A stretch of DNA of 64,000 bases from an uncultured Oscillospiraceae bacterium (GCA_947630785.1 CANRIW010000005.1:1-64000), one strand, 5' to 3'; numbered from the stretch's first letter, positions 50,305 through 59,755 are shown. Notes: a model not told the origin generated them from the letters alone. Numbers and translations are program-made.

Positions 50305-50323
50305 GAAAAACGCTCCTTTGACG

Positions 50324-52066
50324 TCAGTTCCGCCCGGTCCGGAGCTGTTTGGCCAGCTCCCCGTCGGGGGTGACGTACATGGTCTGATAAGTGTTGTAGA
50401 TCACATAGCCCGGCCTGGCCCCGGCGGGCTTTTTCACATACCGGACGGGGGTGTAGTCCACCGGGACCTGGCCGGACTCGGCTCCCTGGGAGAACCAGGC
50501 GGCCAGCATGGCGGCCTCGGTGAGGGATTTTTCATCCGGCTCGGCCCCGCCGGTTTTCAGGATGACGTGGGAGCCGTGGAGCTTCTGCACGTGGAGCCAC
50601 AGGTCCCGCCTGTCCGCGTCCTTGAGGGTGAGCCGGTCGTTCTGGCTGTTGTTCTTGCCCACCAGGATGGTGAGCCCCGCCGTGGAGCGGAACTCCATGG
50701 GTTTGGAGCGGACAGGCTTCTGCTTCCCCTTGGCGGCCAGTTTCCGCTTCTGCTGCTTCAAATAGCCGTTGTCCATGAGCTCCTGGCGGATCTCCTGGAG
50801 GTCCCGGTCCCCCTCGGACAATTTGATGTTCTGCAAAACGCTGTCCAGATAGTCCAGCTCCGCCCGGTTCTTCTCCAGCTGGAGGGTGAGCATCTCCTCC
50901 GCCTTCTGGGCTTTCTTGTAGTCCCTGTAGTACCGGGCGGCGTTCTGCTGGGGGGTCAGCAGCGGGTCCAGGGGGATGTCCACCTCTCTGGCCTCGGGGT
51001 CGTAGTAGTTCTGGGCCCGGAGGACGGTCTGGCCCTTGCGCATCTGATAGAAGTTGGTGGTGATGATGTCCCCGTACTCCCGCAGCTTGTCCCGGTCCCC
51101 GGCCTTTCGCAGATCGGCCTCCTGGTTGGCGATCTTCTTGGCCGTGCGGTTCCGGGCCTGGGTCACCGAGCGGATGAAGTCCTGCCCCCGCTGCTTGACC
51201 CGCTCCTGGGCCTCCTTCTGCTCGTAGAAGTCGTCCAGCAGGGCGGAGAAAGAGGGATAGCGTTTCAACTCCACCTCGGGGCCGTACTGCACCACCGCCT
51301 GGAAGGTGAAGTCGATGGGCTTCCCCTCCCGCAGCAGCACGGTGGGAGTGAAGTCCCGCTTTTCGATGCGCTCCACCAGCTCGTTGAGGCGTTTCGCCAG
51401 CCCCTCTCTCGTGCCGCCGCCCTGGAATTCCAGCTCCCGGGCGATGAGGGGGGAGACGCCGCTGAAGGTGTCCAGCAGCCACTTGTCCTGGCCGGTCTCC
51501 GGGGCCTGGGAGAGGACCAGGGCGGTCAGGTCCTCCGGGTCCATGGCGGTGGGGTCCAGCTTGCCGGTGGGCTCGGGGAGCTGATAGTACAGCCCCGGCA
51601 TCACGGGCCGTTTGGCGGACAGGTCCCCGTCGGCCCGACGCATACAGTCGGTGATCCGGCCCGCGCCGTCCAGCATGATGAGGTTGGATTTGCGGCCGAT
51701 GCACTCCAGCACCAGCCGCCGCTCCACCCGGTCCCCCAGCTCGTCCAGGGTCTCGAACTTGAAGTCCAGCAGCCGCTCCATGGAGGGCTGGGCGATGTCC
51801 AGCAGCCGCGCCCCGGAGAAATATTTCCGCAGCAGCATGCAGAACATGGGGGGCGTCTCCGGGTTCTCACGGGGGATATTGGTCAGCTGCGCCCTGGGAT
51901 GGGCGGGGCTGGCGGTGAGCAGCAGCCGGACGTTCTCCTTTCCCGCCCGCATATGGAGGACGACCTCCTCCTTGGCGGGCTGGTACAGCTTATCCACCTT
52001 GCCGCCGGAGAGGGCGTTCCTCAGCTCCTCCGCCAGGGCGGTCATAAAAATGGCGTCAAAGGGCAT
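50324..52066 (-). CDS. rqcH: NFACT family protein RqcH (Rqc2 homologue)
   Basis: RqcH binds stalled 50S subunits and adds Ala tails to incomplete chains, marking them for ClpXP. The 580-residue protein has an NFACT-N domain (MPFDAIFMTALAEELRNAL, GRKSNLIMLD). A long coiled coil lies at about 270-440. The C-terminal NFACT-R/DUF814 domain is seen as LTILVGKNNSQNDRLTLKDADRRDLWLHVQKLHGSHVIL in overlapping parts. It was formerly annotated as fibronectin-binding protein. The start overlaps the mrnC stop by 11 nt. Confidence 0.94.
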   Translation of the reverse strand: MPFDAIFMTALAEELRNALSGGKVDKLYQPAKEEVVLHMRAGKENVRLLLTASPAHPRAQLTNIPRENPETPPMFCMLLRKYFSGARLLDIAQPSMERLLDFKFETLDELGDRVERRLVLECIGRKSNLIMLDGAGRITDCMRRADGDLSAKRPVMPGLYYQLPEPTGKLDPTAMDPEDLTALVLSQAPETGQDKWLLDTFSGVSPLIARELEFQGGGTREGLAKRLNELVERIEKRDFTPTVLLREGKPIDFTFQAVVQYGPEVELKRYPSFSALLDDFYEQKEAQERVKQRGQDFIRSVTQARNRTAKKIANQEADLRKAGDRDKLREYGDIITTNFYQMRKGQTVLRAQNYYDPEAREVDIPLDPLLTPQQNAARYYRDYKKAQKAEEMLTLQLEKNRAELDYLDSVLQNIKLSEGDRDLQEIRQELMDNGYLKQQKRKLAAKGKQKPVRSKPMEFRSTAGLTILVGKNNSQNDRLTLKDADRRDLWLHVQKLHGSHVILKTGGAEPDEKSLTEAAMLAAWFSQGAESGQVPVDYTPVRYVKKPAGARPGYVIYNTYQTMYVTPDGELAKQLRTGRN

Positions 52067-52469
52067 GGGGCTCCCCCTCCATCATGGCCTCGAACAGCTC
52101 GTTGAGCCGGTCCGTCTCCCCCCGAAGGTACAGCCAGCCGAACAGGCACTCCAGCGCCGTGGCCGCCCGGTACTCGCCGGCGGTGGCCCCCTTGGGGATG
52201 GCGGCGGTGTGGGTGTTGCGGCCGTGGCGGTACACCGCCTGTTCTTCCTCGGTGAGCAGCGGCAGGACGGCGTGGGCCATCCTCGCTTGCGCCGGGGCGG
52301 CCACATAGGCCACGGTGGCCTTGTGGAGCCGGTCGTTGGTGGCCTTGCCGCGGAGGCACAGCCAGGAGCGCACCATCAGCTCGAACACCCCGTCCCCCAG
52401 ATGGGCCAGGCCCAGGGCGCTGATGTGTTCCAGGGTCTCCGCCGGAGCGGACAGGTGAAAGTAGTCCAT
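52056..52469 (-). CDS. mrnC: Mini-ribonuclease 3
   Basis: Mini-III is an RNase III domain without a dsRNA-binding domain; it matures 23S rRNA in Bacillota. The 137-residue protein has ALGLAHLGDGVFELMVRSWL (the acidic active-site residues in LGD), LHKATVAYVAAPAQA and EYRAATALECLFGWLYL, where Glu completes the site. It has its own promoter and is followed by rqcH, so rRNA maturation and ribosome rescue are expressed together. Confidence 0.93.
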   Translation of the reverse strand: MDYFHLSAPAETLEHISALGLAHLGDGVFELMVRSWLCLRGKATNDRLHKATVAYVAAPAQARMAHAVLPLLTEEEQAVYRHGRNTHTAAIPKGATAGEYRAATALECLFGWLYLRGETDRLNELFEAMMEGEPHAL

Positions 52470-52499
52470 ACATCGTACTCCCTTGATTCAAGTGGGAAG

Positions 52500-52528
52500 A
52501 TTATACCGCGTTTGGGCGGGAAAAACAA
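52500..52528 (-). promoter_or_regulatory. Promoter of mrnC-rqcH
   Basis: TTGTTT (52528-52523), 17 nt, TATAAT (52505-52500) on the minus strand. Confidence 0.75.
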
Positions 52529-52583
52529 TGGGGGGCGGCGGGCCGCTCCCCTCAGCCGCAGGGCGTTTTACGGGCCCCTGCGC

Positions 52584-52612
52584 TTGACCGCGTCCCCCCC
52601 GTGTGCTATCAT
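52584..52612 (+). promoter_or_regulatory. Promoter of M20 peptidase operon
   Basis: TTGACC (52584-52589), 17 nt, TATCAT (52607-52612), with an extended -10 (TGC), 30 nt before the gene. Confidence 0.78.
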
Positions 52613-52641
52613 GGAGCAAAATCACGAAAGGGGGCGCCCAC

Positions 52642-53964
52642 ATGGACGATACGCGCACCGCCGCCTATGCCTCGGCCCTTTCCAGGCTCATTCAGGCGGA
52701 GACCGTCTCCAGCCTGGACCACGACGATCCGGAGAAGTTCCGCCGGTTCCACGCCCTGCTGCGGGAGACCTTTCCCGCCCTGTTCTCCGCCGTGGAGACG
52801 GAGGATTTCGACGGCAGCCTCCTCCTCCGCTGGAGAGGGGCGGACCCGAAAAAGCCTCCCATCCTCCTGATGAGCCACCACGACGTGGTGGAGGCCACGG
52901 GACAGTGGACCCATCCCCCCTTCTCCGGCGACATCGCGGAGGGGAAGCTGTGGGGCCGGGGGACTCTGGATACCAAGGGCAGCCTCTGGGCCATGCTCCA
53001 GGCGGCGGAGGAGCTGATCGGGGAGGGGTTCGTCCCCGGCCGGGACGTGTATTTCGAGTCCGCCCGCACCGAGGAGACCAGCGGCGCCGGAGCCGACGCC
53101 ATCTCAAGGGCCCTGAAGGAGCGGGGGATCCGCTTTGCCATGACCCTGGACGAGGGGGGCATGATGCTCCACGACCCCATCGGCGGGGCGGACGGCACCT
53201 TCGCCATGATCGGGGTGGGGGAGAAGGGCTGCGCCGATCTGAAATTCATCGCCCGGTCTAAAGGGGGCCACGCCTCCGCCCCCGGCAAAAACACACCCCT
53301 GGTGCGGCTGGGCAAGTTCATGGCGGCGGCGGAGTCCTCCGGGATCTTCAAGGCGGAGCTGTCCCCGGTGGTCCGGGAGATGTTCGCCCGCATGGCCCCC
53401 ACCATGAAGGGCCCCATGAAGGCCCTGTTCTCCAACGCGGACAGGCTGGCTCCCGTGCTGTGCAGGGCGCTGCCCTCCGTGTCGGCCACCGCCGGCGCCA
53501 TGGTGAAGACCACCATCGCCTTCACCATGTGCCGCGGCTCCGAGGGCCGCAACGTCCTCCCCCAGGAGGCGTGGGTCATCGGCAATATGCGGTATTCCCA
53601 CCACCAGGGCCGCAAGGCCAGCATCGCCGCCATCAAAAAGATGGCCGCCCGGTACGGCGTGGAGACTGAGGTGCTGGACGCCGGGTTCCCGTCCCCCGTC
53701 ACCGACCACAACGGCGGGCCCTTCCGCCTGGTGGAGCGGGCGGTGGAGACGGTGTTCCCCGGCGTCATCCCGGTGCCCTATCTCATGACCGGAGCCAGCG
53801 ACAGCCGCTTTTTCAGCCGGGTGTCCGACCACTGCATCCGCTTTGCCCCGTTCCTCATCACCGGGGAGCAGCTGGACAGCATCCACGGGGTGGACGAGAA
53901 CGTGGACCTGTCCGCCCTGGCCCCGGCGGTGGACTTCTACAAATTCATTCTGCGGGAGGGATGA
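52642..53964 (+). CDS. M20 family metallopeptidase
   Basis: This 440-residue dinuclear zinc hydrolase of the M20/ArgE/carboxypeptidase type has LLMSHHDVVEA with the first His and catalytic Asp. GRGTLDTKGSLWAML (metal Asp), ARTEETSGAGADA (catalytic Glu pair), a lid domain at about 195-320 and GASDSRFFS near the end follow. It probably cleaves a peptide or N-acyl amino acid. AAAGGGGG precedes ATG 52642. It overlaps the downstream YfcC carrier by 4 nt, suggesting uptake and cleavage of one substrate. Confidence 0.9.
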   Translation: MDDTRTAAYASALSRLIQAETVSSLDHDDPEKFRRFHALLRETFPALFSAVETEDFDGSLLLRWRGADPKKPPILLMSHHDVVEATGQWTHPPFSGDIAEGKLWGRGTLDTKGSLWAMLQAAEELIGEGFVPGRDVYFESARTEETSGAGADAISRALKERGIRFAMTLDEGGMMLHDPIGGADGTFAMIGVGEKGCADLKFIARSKGGHASAPGKNTPLVRLGKFMAAAESSGIFKAELSPVVREMFARMAPTMKGPMKALFSNADRLAPVLCRALPSVSATAGAMVKTTIAFTMCRGSEGRNVLPQEAWVIGNMRYSHHQGRKASIAAIKKMAARYGVETEVLDAGFPSPVTDHNGGPFRLVERAVETVFPGVIPVPYLMTGASDSRFFSRVSDHCIRFAPFLITGEQLDSIHGVDENVDLSALAPAVDFYKFILREG

Positions 53965-55367
53965 CTGTGGCCGCCGAGAAAAAAGGGCTGAATATCAGCG
54001 CCAAATCGTTCGTCACCGCCATCGCGGTCATCCTCGCGCTGATGGTGCTGACCTATCTCCTGACCTTTCTCATCCCCGGCGGCCAGTACGCCCGGGTGGA
54101 GGACCCCAATGGCAACACCGTCATCGACACCGCCGGGGGCTTCACCCCGGTGGAGGGCGGGCTGCCCTTCTGGAAGTGGCTGCTCTCCCCGGTGCTGGTG
54201 CTGGGGGCGTCCGGGAACGGGGCCCTGATCGCCGTCATCGCCTTCCTGCTGGTGCTGGGCGGGGTGTTTAACAGCCTGGAAAAGTGCCGGCTGATGCAGT
54301 ACATGCTGGACCGGATCGTCCACCGGTTCGGACAGCGGCGGTACGCGCTGCTGGCGGTGGTGCCCCTGTTCTTTATGGCCATGGGCTCCCTCATCGGCTC
54401 CTTTGAGGAGTGCGTGCCCCTGGTGCCCATCGTGGTGGCCATGGCCGCCGGCCTGGGGTGGGACGCCCTCACCGGCGTGGGCATGAGCCTGCTGGCCGCC
54501 GGGTGCGGCTTTGCCGCCGGCGTGTGCAATCCCTTTACCGTGGGGGTGGCCCAGCAGCTGGCGGGGCTGCCCATGTTCTCCGGGCTGTGGCTGCGGCTGG
54601 TGAGCTTTATCCTCATCTACGGCCTGCTGCTGGCCTTTCTCCGGCGGCACGCGAAGCGGGTGGAGCGGCCCCTGGAGGCGGTCTCCTCCGGTTCCGGCTT
54701 CGTCCGGAACCCCGCGATGGACAGGGGGCTCTGCTGCTTTGCGGGCATATTGGGGGCGGGTATCCTGCTGGTGCTGTCCTCGGTGGTGATCACCGCCCTG
54801 CGGGATTACACCATGATCGTCGTGGCGGTGATGTTCCTGGCCGCCGGGGTGACCGCCGCCCTGCTCTCCGGCATGAGGCCCGCCGCTCTGGGCCGCACCT
54901 TCCTGGACGGGCTGGTCAGCGTCCTCCCCGCCGTGCTGATGATCCTCATGGCCAACTCCATCAAGTACACCCTGGAGGAGGCCCATATCCTGGACTCCAT
55001 CCTCCACGGCGCGGTGGAGGCCGCCGGCGGCCTGCCCAAGTGGGTGGTCATCCTGTTCATCTACCTGGTGGCCCTGGGGATGAACTTCTTCATCCCCTCC
55101 GGCTCCGCCAAGGCGTTCCTGCTCATGCCGCTGATCGTCCCCATGGCCCAGGTGTTCGGGATCTCCGCCCAGCTGTGCGTGGTGGCCTATGCCTTCGGGG
55201 ACGGTTTCTCCAACGTGTTCTATCCCACCAACCCGGTGCTGCTCATCTCCCTGGGGCTGGCCGATGTGAACTACGGGAAATGGGTCCGCTGGAGCGGCGG
55301 GTTCCAGCTGATCAATCTGCTGCTCACCAGCGCCATCCTGCTCTTCGGGCTGGCGGCGGGGTACTGA
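53961..55367 (+). CDS. YfcC family carrier
   Basis: This 468-residue integral membrane protein of the YfcC/C4-dicarboxylate anaerobic carrier group has about 12 segments. The early LTYLLTFLIPGGQYARVEDPNG, the re-entrant-like GSLIGSFEECVPLVPI and the late NFFIPSGSAKAFLLMPLIVPMAQ are family features. The same family includes putative peptide or amino-acid carriers. The 4-nt overlap with the M20 peptidase gene suggests it imports the substrate of that enzyme. Confidence 0.87.
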   Translation: MTVAAEKKGLNISAKSFVTAIAVILALMVLTYLLTFLIPGGQYARVEDPNGNTVIDTAGGFTPVEGGLPFWKWLLSPVLVLGASGNGALIAVIAFLLVLGGVFNSLEKCRLMQYMLDRIVHRFGQRRYALLAVVPLFFMAMGSLIGSFEECVPLVPIVVAMAAGLGWDALTGVGMSLLAAGCGFAAGVCNPFTVGVAQQLAGLPMFSGLWLRLVSFILIYGLLLAFLRRHAKRVERPLEAVSSGSGFVRNPAMDRGLCCFAGILGAGILLVLSSVVITALRDYTMIVVAVMFLAAGVTAALLSGMRPAALGRTFLDGLVSVLPAVLMILMANSIKYTLEEAHILDSILHGAVEAAGGLPKWVVILFIYLVALGMNFFIPSGSAKAFLLMPLIVPMAQVFGISAQLCVVAYAFGDGFSNVFYPTNPVLLISLGLADVNYGKWVRWSGGFQLINLLLTSAILLFGLAAGY

Positions 55368-55394
55368 GAGAGCGTCCGCCGGGCCGCCCGGCCC

Positions 55395-56774
55395 TCACTG
55401 GGTGAGCTTCTTGATCCACTTGTATTTGCGGAAGTGGAGGAAGGCGGGCAGCCCCTTGAAGATCTGATCGGACTGGATCACCATCACCACCGCCTCCACC
55501 GGCCAGTGGAGGACGAAGGCGGACAGGAAGGACAGGGGCATGACGATGAGCCAGGTGGAGATCATGTTCATCTTCATGGTGAATTTGGCGTCCCCGGCGC
55601 CCTGGATGACCCCGAAGCTGGTGGGCATCTGGTAGGACATCCCCACCATGACGATGCCCATGATGGCGATGAGGTTCAGGGCCATGGCTGTGGCGTCCGC
55701 CTCCAGGTTGTAGAGGGAGAGCAGGGGCCGGCGGAGCAGCACCAGGGCCGCCCCTAAGATCACCCCCACTCCCAGGCTGATGGCGCTCATGGAGCGGGCG
55801 TCCGATTTGACCCGGGCCAGGTCGCCCTTACCGATGGCGGTGCCGATCATCACGGCGGTGGTGGAGGAAAGGCCCATGACGATGACCTTCAGGTACTGAT
55901 AGAAGGTGGTGGCCACCGAGTTGGCGGCGATGGCCGCGTCGGACAGATGGCCCAGGATGGCGGTCTGCATGGGCACCGACACCCCCCACAGCACCTGGGA
56001 ACACATGTTGGGCAGGTAGACCTTGGTGAAGTCCTTCCGCAGGGCGGCGTCGCCCCTCCACCAGGGGCCGGCGAACAGCCGCAGCTTTTTGTCCACTTTC
56101 AGGACATAGAACACCACGATGGCCAGTTCCAGCACCCGGGCGACCAGGGTGCCGACGGCGGCTCCCCGCACCCCCATCTCCGGGAAGTCGAACCGGCCGA
56201 AGATCAGGGTGTAGTTGATGCCCACGTTCACCACCAGGGACACGATGGAGATGTAGAAGGAGATGTTCACCGTCCCCACGCTGCGGAGGGCGGAGTACAG
56301 GGTGTTGGAGATCATGTACAGCAGGAAGGTCCACTGGATGATGGACAGGTAGTCCATGCCCTGGGCCACATACGCCTCCGAGTCGGTGAACAGCCGCAGC
56401 AGGGGCCGGGGGAACAGCACGCAGACGGCCACCAGCACCGCGCCGATGGCCGCCGACAGCTTCAGGGCGATGCCGGTGAGGGTGCGGATGGGCTCCACCC
56501 GCCGCTGGCCCCAGTACTGGGCGGAGATGGCCACCAGGGTGTTGCCTACCGACAGGGCGAACTGCTGGACCATGAAGAACACCTGGTTGACGGTGGCGGC
56601 GCCGGACAGGGCGGCCTGGTCATAACTGCCCAGCATGATATTGTCCGCCATGTTGACGCTGTACGCCACCAGGTTTTGCAGCACCACCGCCGCCGCCATG
56701 GCGAAAAACGTCCTGTAAAAGCCGGCGTCGTGGGTGAAAAAGGTCTCCTTTGAGGCCGGAGAAGAGCTGTTCAT
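55395..56774 (-). CDS. MATE family efflux transporter
   Basis: This 459-residue protein has 12 membrane segments in two pseudo-symmetric halves (about 20-230 and 240-450). Features are VAYSVNMADNIMLGSYDQAALSGAA and ISAQYWGQRR in the first half and GTAIGKGDLARVKSDA in the second. MATE proteins export drugs or metabolites using Na+ or H+. It lies 18 nt after the bile salt hydrolase gene on the same strand, so it could export bile-acid-related compounds. That is inference. Confidence 0.9.
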   Translation of the reverse strand: MNSSSPASKETFFTHDAGFYRTFFAMAAAVVLQNLVAYSVNMADNIMLGSYDQAALSGAATVNQVFFMVQQFALSVGNTLVAISAQYWGQRRVEPIRTLTGIALKLSAAIGAVLVAVCVLFPRPLLRLFTDSEAYVAQGMDYLSIIQWTFLLYMISNTLYSALRSVGTVNISFYISIVSLVVNVGINYTLIFGRFDFPEMGVRGAAVGTLVARVLELAIVVFYVLKVDKKLRLFAGPWWRGDAALRKDFTKVYLPNMCSQVLWGVSVPMQTAILGHLSDAAIAANSVATTFYQYLKVIVMGLSSTTAVMIGTAIGKGDLARVKSDARSMSAISLGVGVILGAALVLLRRPLLSLYNLEADATAMALNLIAIMGIVMVGMSYQMPTSFGVIQGAGDAKFTMKMNMISTWLIVMPLSFLSAFVLHWPVEAVVMVIQSDQIFKGLPAFLHFRKYKWIKKLTQ

Positions 56775-56792
56775 AGAGCGGTCACGTCCTGT

Positions 56793-57770
56793 TCAGTTCA
56801 CCATATTGATCTGCTGGCCGGTCACCAGGGGGTAGCTGACCAGTTCCTTGCCGTCCAGATCCTCTTTGCGCATATCCACGCCGGTGATCTGGCTGTTCTC
56901 GTAGGTGGTGTAGTAGTAGACGCCGGCGTCGGTGTCGCAGCAGGAGGAGTAGATGGTGTACTCGAACTTGTGCCCCACCCGGCAGCAGCCCATCTGCTGG
57001 GCCACCGAGCCGAGGATGTGGAAGAACTGGCTGATGCTGGAGCAGGCGTCCTTTTCGCACACGGAGTTGGCCCGGGTGAAGGCGGCCTTCACGAACCGGG
57101 AGGCGGAGGACAGATCGCCGGGGATGCCCATGCCGCCCATGCCCCGGCTGTACGCGCTCAGAGGCAGGCCCAGTTCGGAGGAGAAGCGGTCGGTGGCCTC
57201 CTCCCGGGTGCAGCCCATGTAGTTGGCCAGGTTCAGCAGGTGGAAGTCGAAGGGCGGGTTGTTGGTGAGCACCTTCACCGGGTTCTCATAGACCCGCAGG
57301 CCGTCCGCCATGGGCTCCGCCACGATGCATTCCTCCCGGTCGGAGATGATCCAGTGGAGGGGGGAGGCGGGCAGCTGCTCGCTGAAATCGATGGCGGCCA
57401 GATTGAGGTTGGACAGGAGGCCCTTTGCCTCCGCCACGGTGGCGCACTGGCTCAGCACCCAGGGGATGAACTCAAAGGGGGCCACGTTGTCCTTGCCCTC
57501 CGTTTCGGGCAGATAGACCGCGTTGCCGGGGAAGTTGAGCCCCGCCATGCCCAGGCCCTTCTCGTTCACTGCGTCGTAGTAGAGGGGGTAGCCCTCCGCC
57601 ACATAGGCCATCCCGATCATGGCGAAGTGGGAGGGCCGGTCCCCCATCCGGCGGAAGCGGAAGGGGTAGTTCCGGGGGGTGACGGTGACCGTCTCGTGAT
57701 AGGAATACTCCAGGTCCAGGTTGCGGCCGAAATAGTGGTGATCGGTCAGAAAAGAGACAGCGGTACACAT
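56793..57770 (-). CDS. bsh: Bile salt hydrolase (choloylglycine hydrolase family)
   Basis: This Ntn hydrolase cleaves the amide bond of glycine- or taurine-conjugated bile acids. The 325-residue protein has the nucleophile Cys2 (exposed once Met1 is removed). From alignment with the clostridial enzyme I place the other active-site residues at Arg16, Asp19 (GRNLD), Asn79 (AGLNF), Asn170 (LTNNPPFDFH) and Arg225 (SASRF). The motif NEKGLGMAGLNFPG and the YYYTTYENSQI end also match. ATG at 57770 with GGGAGG upstream fits the required MC start. It is the first gene of a pair with a MATE exporter. Confidence 0.95.
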   Translation of the reverse strand: MCTAVSFLTDHHYFGRNLDLEYSYHETVTVTPRNYPFRFRRMGDRPSHFAMIGMAYVAEGYPLYYDAVNEKGLGMAGLNFPGNAVYLPETEGKDNVAPFEFIPWVLSQCATVAEAKGLLSNLNLAAIDFSEQLPASPLHWIISDREECIVAEPMADGLRVYENPVKVLTNNPPFDFHLLNLANYMGCTREEATDRFSSELGLPLSAYSRGMGGMGIPGDLSSASRFVKAAFTRANSVCEKDACSSISQFFHILGSVAQQMGCCRVGHKFEYTIYSSCCDTDAGVYYYTTYENSQITGVDMRKEDLDGKELVSYPLVTGQQINMVN

Positions 57771-57792
57771 AATGAAAGACCTCCCTGTTTGA

Positions 57793-57841
57793 TGTTCGAA
57801 CACATTAAAGTGATTATACATGATGCGCGGGGAAAAGGCAA
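57793..57841 (-). promoter_or_regulatory. Promoter of bsh with a TGTTCGAACA palindrome
   Basis: TTGCCT (57841-57836), 17 nt, TATAAT (57818-57813) lies on the minus strand. A perfect 10-bp palindrome, TGTTCGAACA (57793-57802), lies at about +5 to +15. That position suits a repressor operator for the bsh-MATE unit. Confidence 0.7.
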
Positions 57842-57862
57842 TCCTGTCGGAAGAAAATCAAA

Positions 57863-57891
57863 TGGACAGGGGCGGACGGCCGTGCTATAAT
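57863..57891 (+). promoter_or_regulatory. Promoter of aldo/keto reductase
   Basis: TGGACA (57863-57868), 17 nt, TATAAT (57886-57891). It lies back to back with the bsh promoter, about 20 nt apart. Confidence 0.8.
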
Positions 57892-57929
57892 ATATGTACA
57901 AGACAACTAATGGATGGGAAGTGTTGATT

Positions 57930-59045
57930 ATGAGCGACTATTTCGGCAAAGAGACCCCCAAGCTGGGCTTCGGCCTCATGCGTCTGCCCAAGGTGACGGT
58001 GCGCATCGACGTGAAGCAGACCAGCGCCATGGTGGACAAGTTTCTGGAGGCGGGGTTCACCTACTTCGACACCGCCTTTGTGTACGTGGGCTCCGAGGCG
58101 GCGGCCAAAAAGGCCCTGGTGGACCGCCACCCCAGGGAGAGCTATACTCTGGCCTCCAAACTGAACGTGATGGTGGCCCCCACGGAGAAGTCCGCCAGGA
58201 AGCAGCTCGAGACCAGCCTGAAGCGCTCCGGGGCGGGCTATTTCGACTACTATCTGCTCCACGCCATGTCCTCCGGCAACGTGGACCGGTATGAGAAGCT
58301 GGGCCTGTGGGACTTTGTGCAGGAGCAGAAGGAGAAGGGGCTCATCAAACACATCGGCTTCTCCTATCACGACGGGCCGGAGCTGCTGGATAAGCTGCTC
58401 ACCGACCACCCGGAGGCCGAGTTCGTCCAGCTCCAGATCAACTACGCCGACTGGGAGAATCCCAAGGTCACCTCCAGGGCCAACTACGAGGTGGCCCGGA
58501 AGCACAACAAGGGTATCGTCATCATGGAGCCGGTGAAGGGGGGCCGCCTGGCCGACCCGCCGGCGGAGGTGAAGAAGCTGTTCACCGACTATGCCCCGGA
58601 CGCCTCCCCCGCCTCCTGGGCCATCCGGTTCGCCGCCTCCCTGGACGGGGTGATCACCGTGCTGTCCGGCATGTCCAACCTGGCCCAGATGGAGGACAAT
58701 CTCTCTTATATGAAGGATTTCCGGCCCCTGAACGACGACGAGCGGGCCATCATCCGGAAGGCCCAGGAGATATTGGGCAGGTCCGCCGCCATCCCCTGCA
58801 CCGCCTGCCGCTACTGCGTGGAGGGCTGCCCCAAGCACATCCCCATCCCCGAGATCTTCGCCGCCGCCAACAAGCACCTGACGGGCGGCCAGACCGCCGA
58901 GGCCAGGGCGGACTATCAGGCCGCCACAGCGGGCAGGGGCAAAGCCTCCGACTGCGTGGGCTGCCACCAGTGCGAGAAGATGTGCCCCCAGCACCTGCCG
59001 GTCATCGACCACCTGAAGCAGTGCGCCGGCCTGCTGGAGAAGTGA
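57930..59045 (+). CDS. Aldo/keto reductase with two 4Fe-4S motifs
   Basis: This 371-residue TIM-barrel oxidoreductase has the AKR tetrad: Asp in YFDTAFVY, the Tyr following it, Lys in TLASKL and His in LLHAM. The C-terminal region (about 280-365) adds two ferredoxin-type motifs, CTACRYCVEGC and CVGCHQCEKMC, suggesting electron transfer from ferredoxin. The start at 57930 is downstream of the promoter; an earlier in-frame ATG would lie before the transcript start. It is followed by a HAD phosphatase gene. Confidence 0.92.
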   Translation: MSDYFGKETPKLGFGLMRLPKVTVRIDVKQTSAMVDKFLEAGFTYFDTAFVYVGSEAAAKKALVDRHPRESYTLASKLNVMVAPTEKSARKQLETSLKRSGAGYFDYYLLHAMSSGNVDRYEKLGLWDFVQEQKEKGLIKHIGFSYHDGPELLDKLLTDHPEAEFVQLQINYADWENPKVTSRANYEVARKHNKGIVIMEPVKGGRLADPPAEVKKLFTDYAPDASPASWAIRFAASLDGVITVLSGMSNLAQMEDNLSYMKDFRPLNDDERAIIRKAQEILGRSAAIPCTACRYCVEGCPKHIPIPEIFAAANKHLTGGQTAEARADYQAATAGRGKASDCVGCHQCEKMCPQHLPVIDHLKQCAGLLEK

Positions 59046-59046
59046 C

Positions 59047-59712
59047 ATGAGCGGCTACGACCCCATTCTGTTCGATTTGGACGGCACCCTCACCGACTCG
59101 GGGGAGGGCATCCGCAACTCGGTGGCCTACGCCCTGAAGCGCTACGGCGTGGAGGTGGACGACCTGTCCACGCTGAACGGCTTCATCGGGCCGCCGCTGC
59201 ATGAGAGCTTTGAGAAGTTCCTGGGCCTCCCCGCCGGGGAGGGGCAAAAGACGGTTGAAATTTACCGGGAGTACTACCGGGACAGGGGCATCTACGAGAA
59301 CCTGGTGTACCCCGGCATCCCGGAGCTGCTTGCCGAATTGACGGCCAGAGGAAAGACCCTGGCGGTGGCCTCCTCCAAGCCGGAGGTGTTCGTCCGGCGG
59401 GTGCTGGACCACTTCGATCTGAGCAAATACTTTGCCGTGATTGCCGGGGCCGATTTGAACGGCGCCCACTGCGGCAAGGCGGAGATCATCGGCACGGCGC
59501 TGGAGCGGTTAAATATGCCGCAAGGCCGGCCCCTGATGGTGGGGGACCGGGAGCACGACATCCTGGGCGCCCACGCTTTGGGCCTCCCCGCCGCCGGGGT
59601 GCTGTTCGGCTACGGCAGCCGGGAGGAGCTGGAGACAGCCGGGGCGGAGTACATTGCGGCTGCCGCCGCAGAGCTGGTGCCCATCATCGACCCCGCCGGA
59701 TTGGAAACATAA
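59047..59712 (+). CDS. HAD family hydrolase, phosphoglycolate-phosphatase-like
   Basis: This 221-residue HAD phosphatase has FDLDGTLTDSGEGIRNSV (nucleophile Asp), a helical cap, VASSKPEVFVRRVL and the final motif VGDREHDILGAHALG. It resembles Gph/PGP and pyrophosphatase PpaX; the substrate is not clear. It starts one base after the AKR stop (TGACATG), in the same operon. Confidence 0.9.
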   Translation: MSGYDPILFDLDGTLTDSGEGIRNSVAYALKRYGVEVDDLSTLNGFIGPPLHESFEKFLGLPAGEGQKTVEIYREYYRDRGIYENLVYPGIPELLAELTARGKTLAVASSKPEVFVRRVLDHFDLSKYFAVIAGADLNGAHCGKAEIIGTALERLNMPQGRPLMVGDREHDILGAHALGLPAAGVLFGYGSREELETAGAEYIAAAAAELVPIIDPAGLET

Positions 59713-59722
59713 GCGCGAAAAG

Positions 59723-59755
59723 ACGCCCGGACGGGTCAGACGTCCGGGCGTTTTT
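59723..59755 (+). terminator. Terminator after HAD hydrolase
   Basis: ACGCCCGGACG pairs perfectly with CGTCCGGGCGT over 11 bp, followed by TTTTT. Confidence 0.92.
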
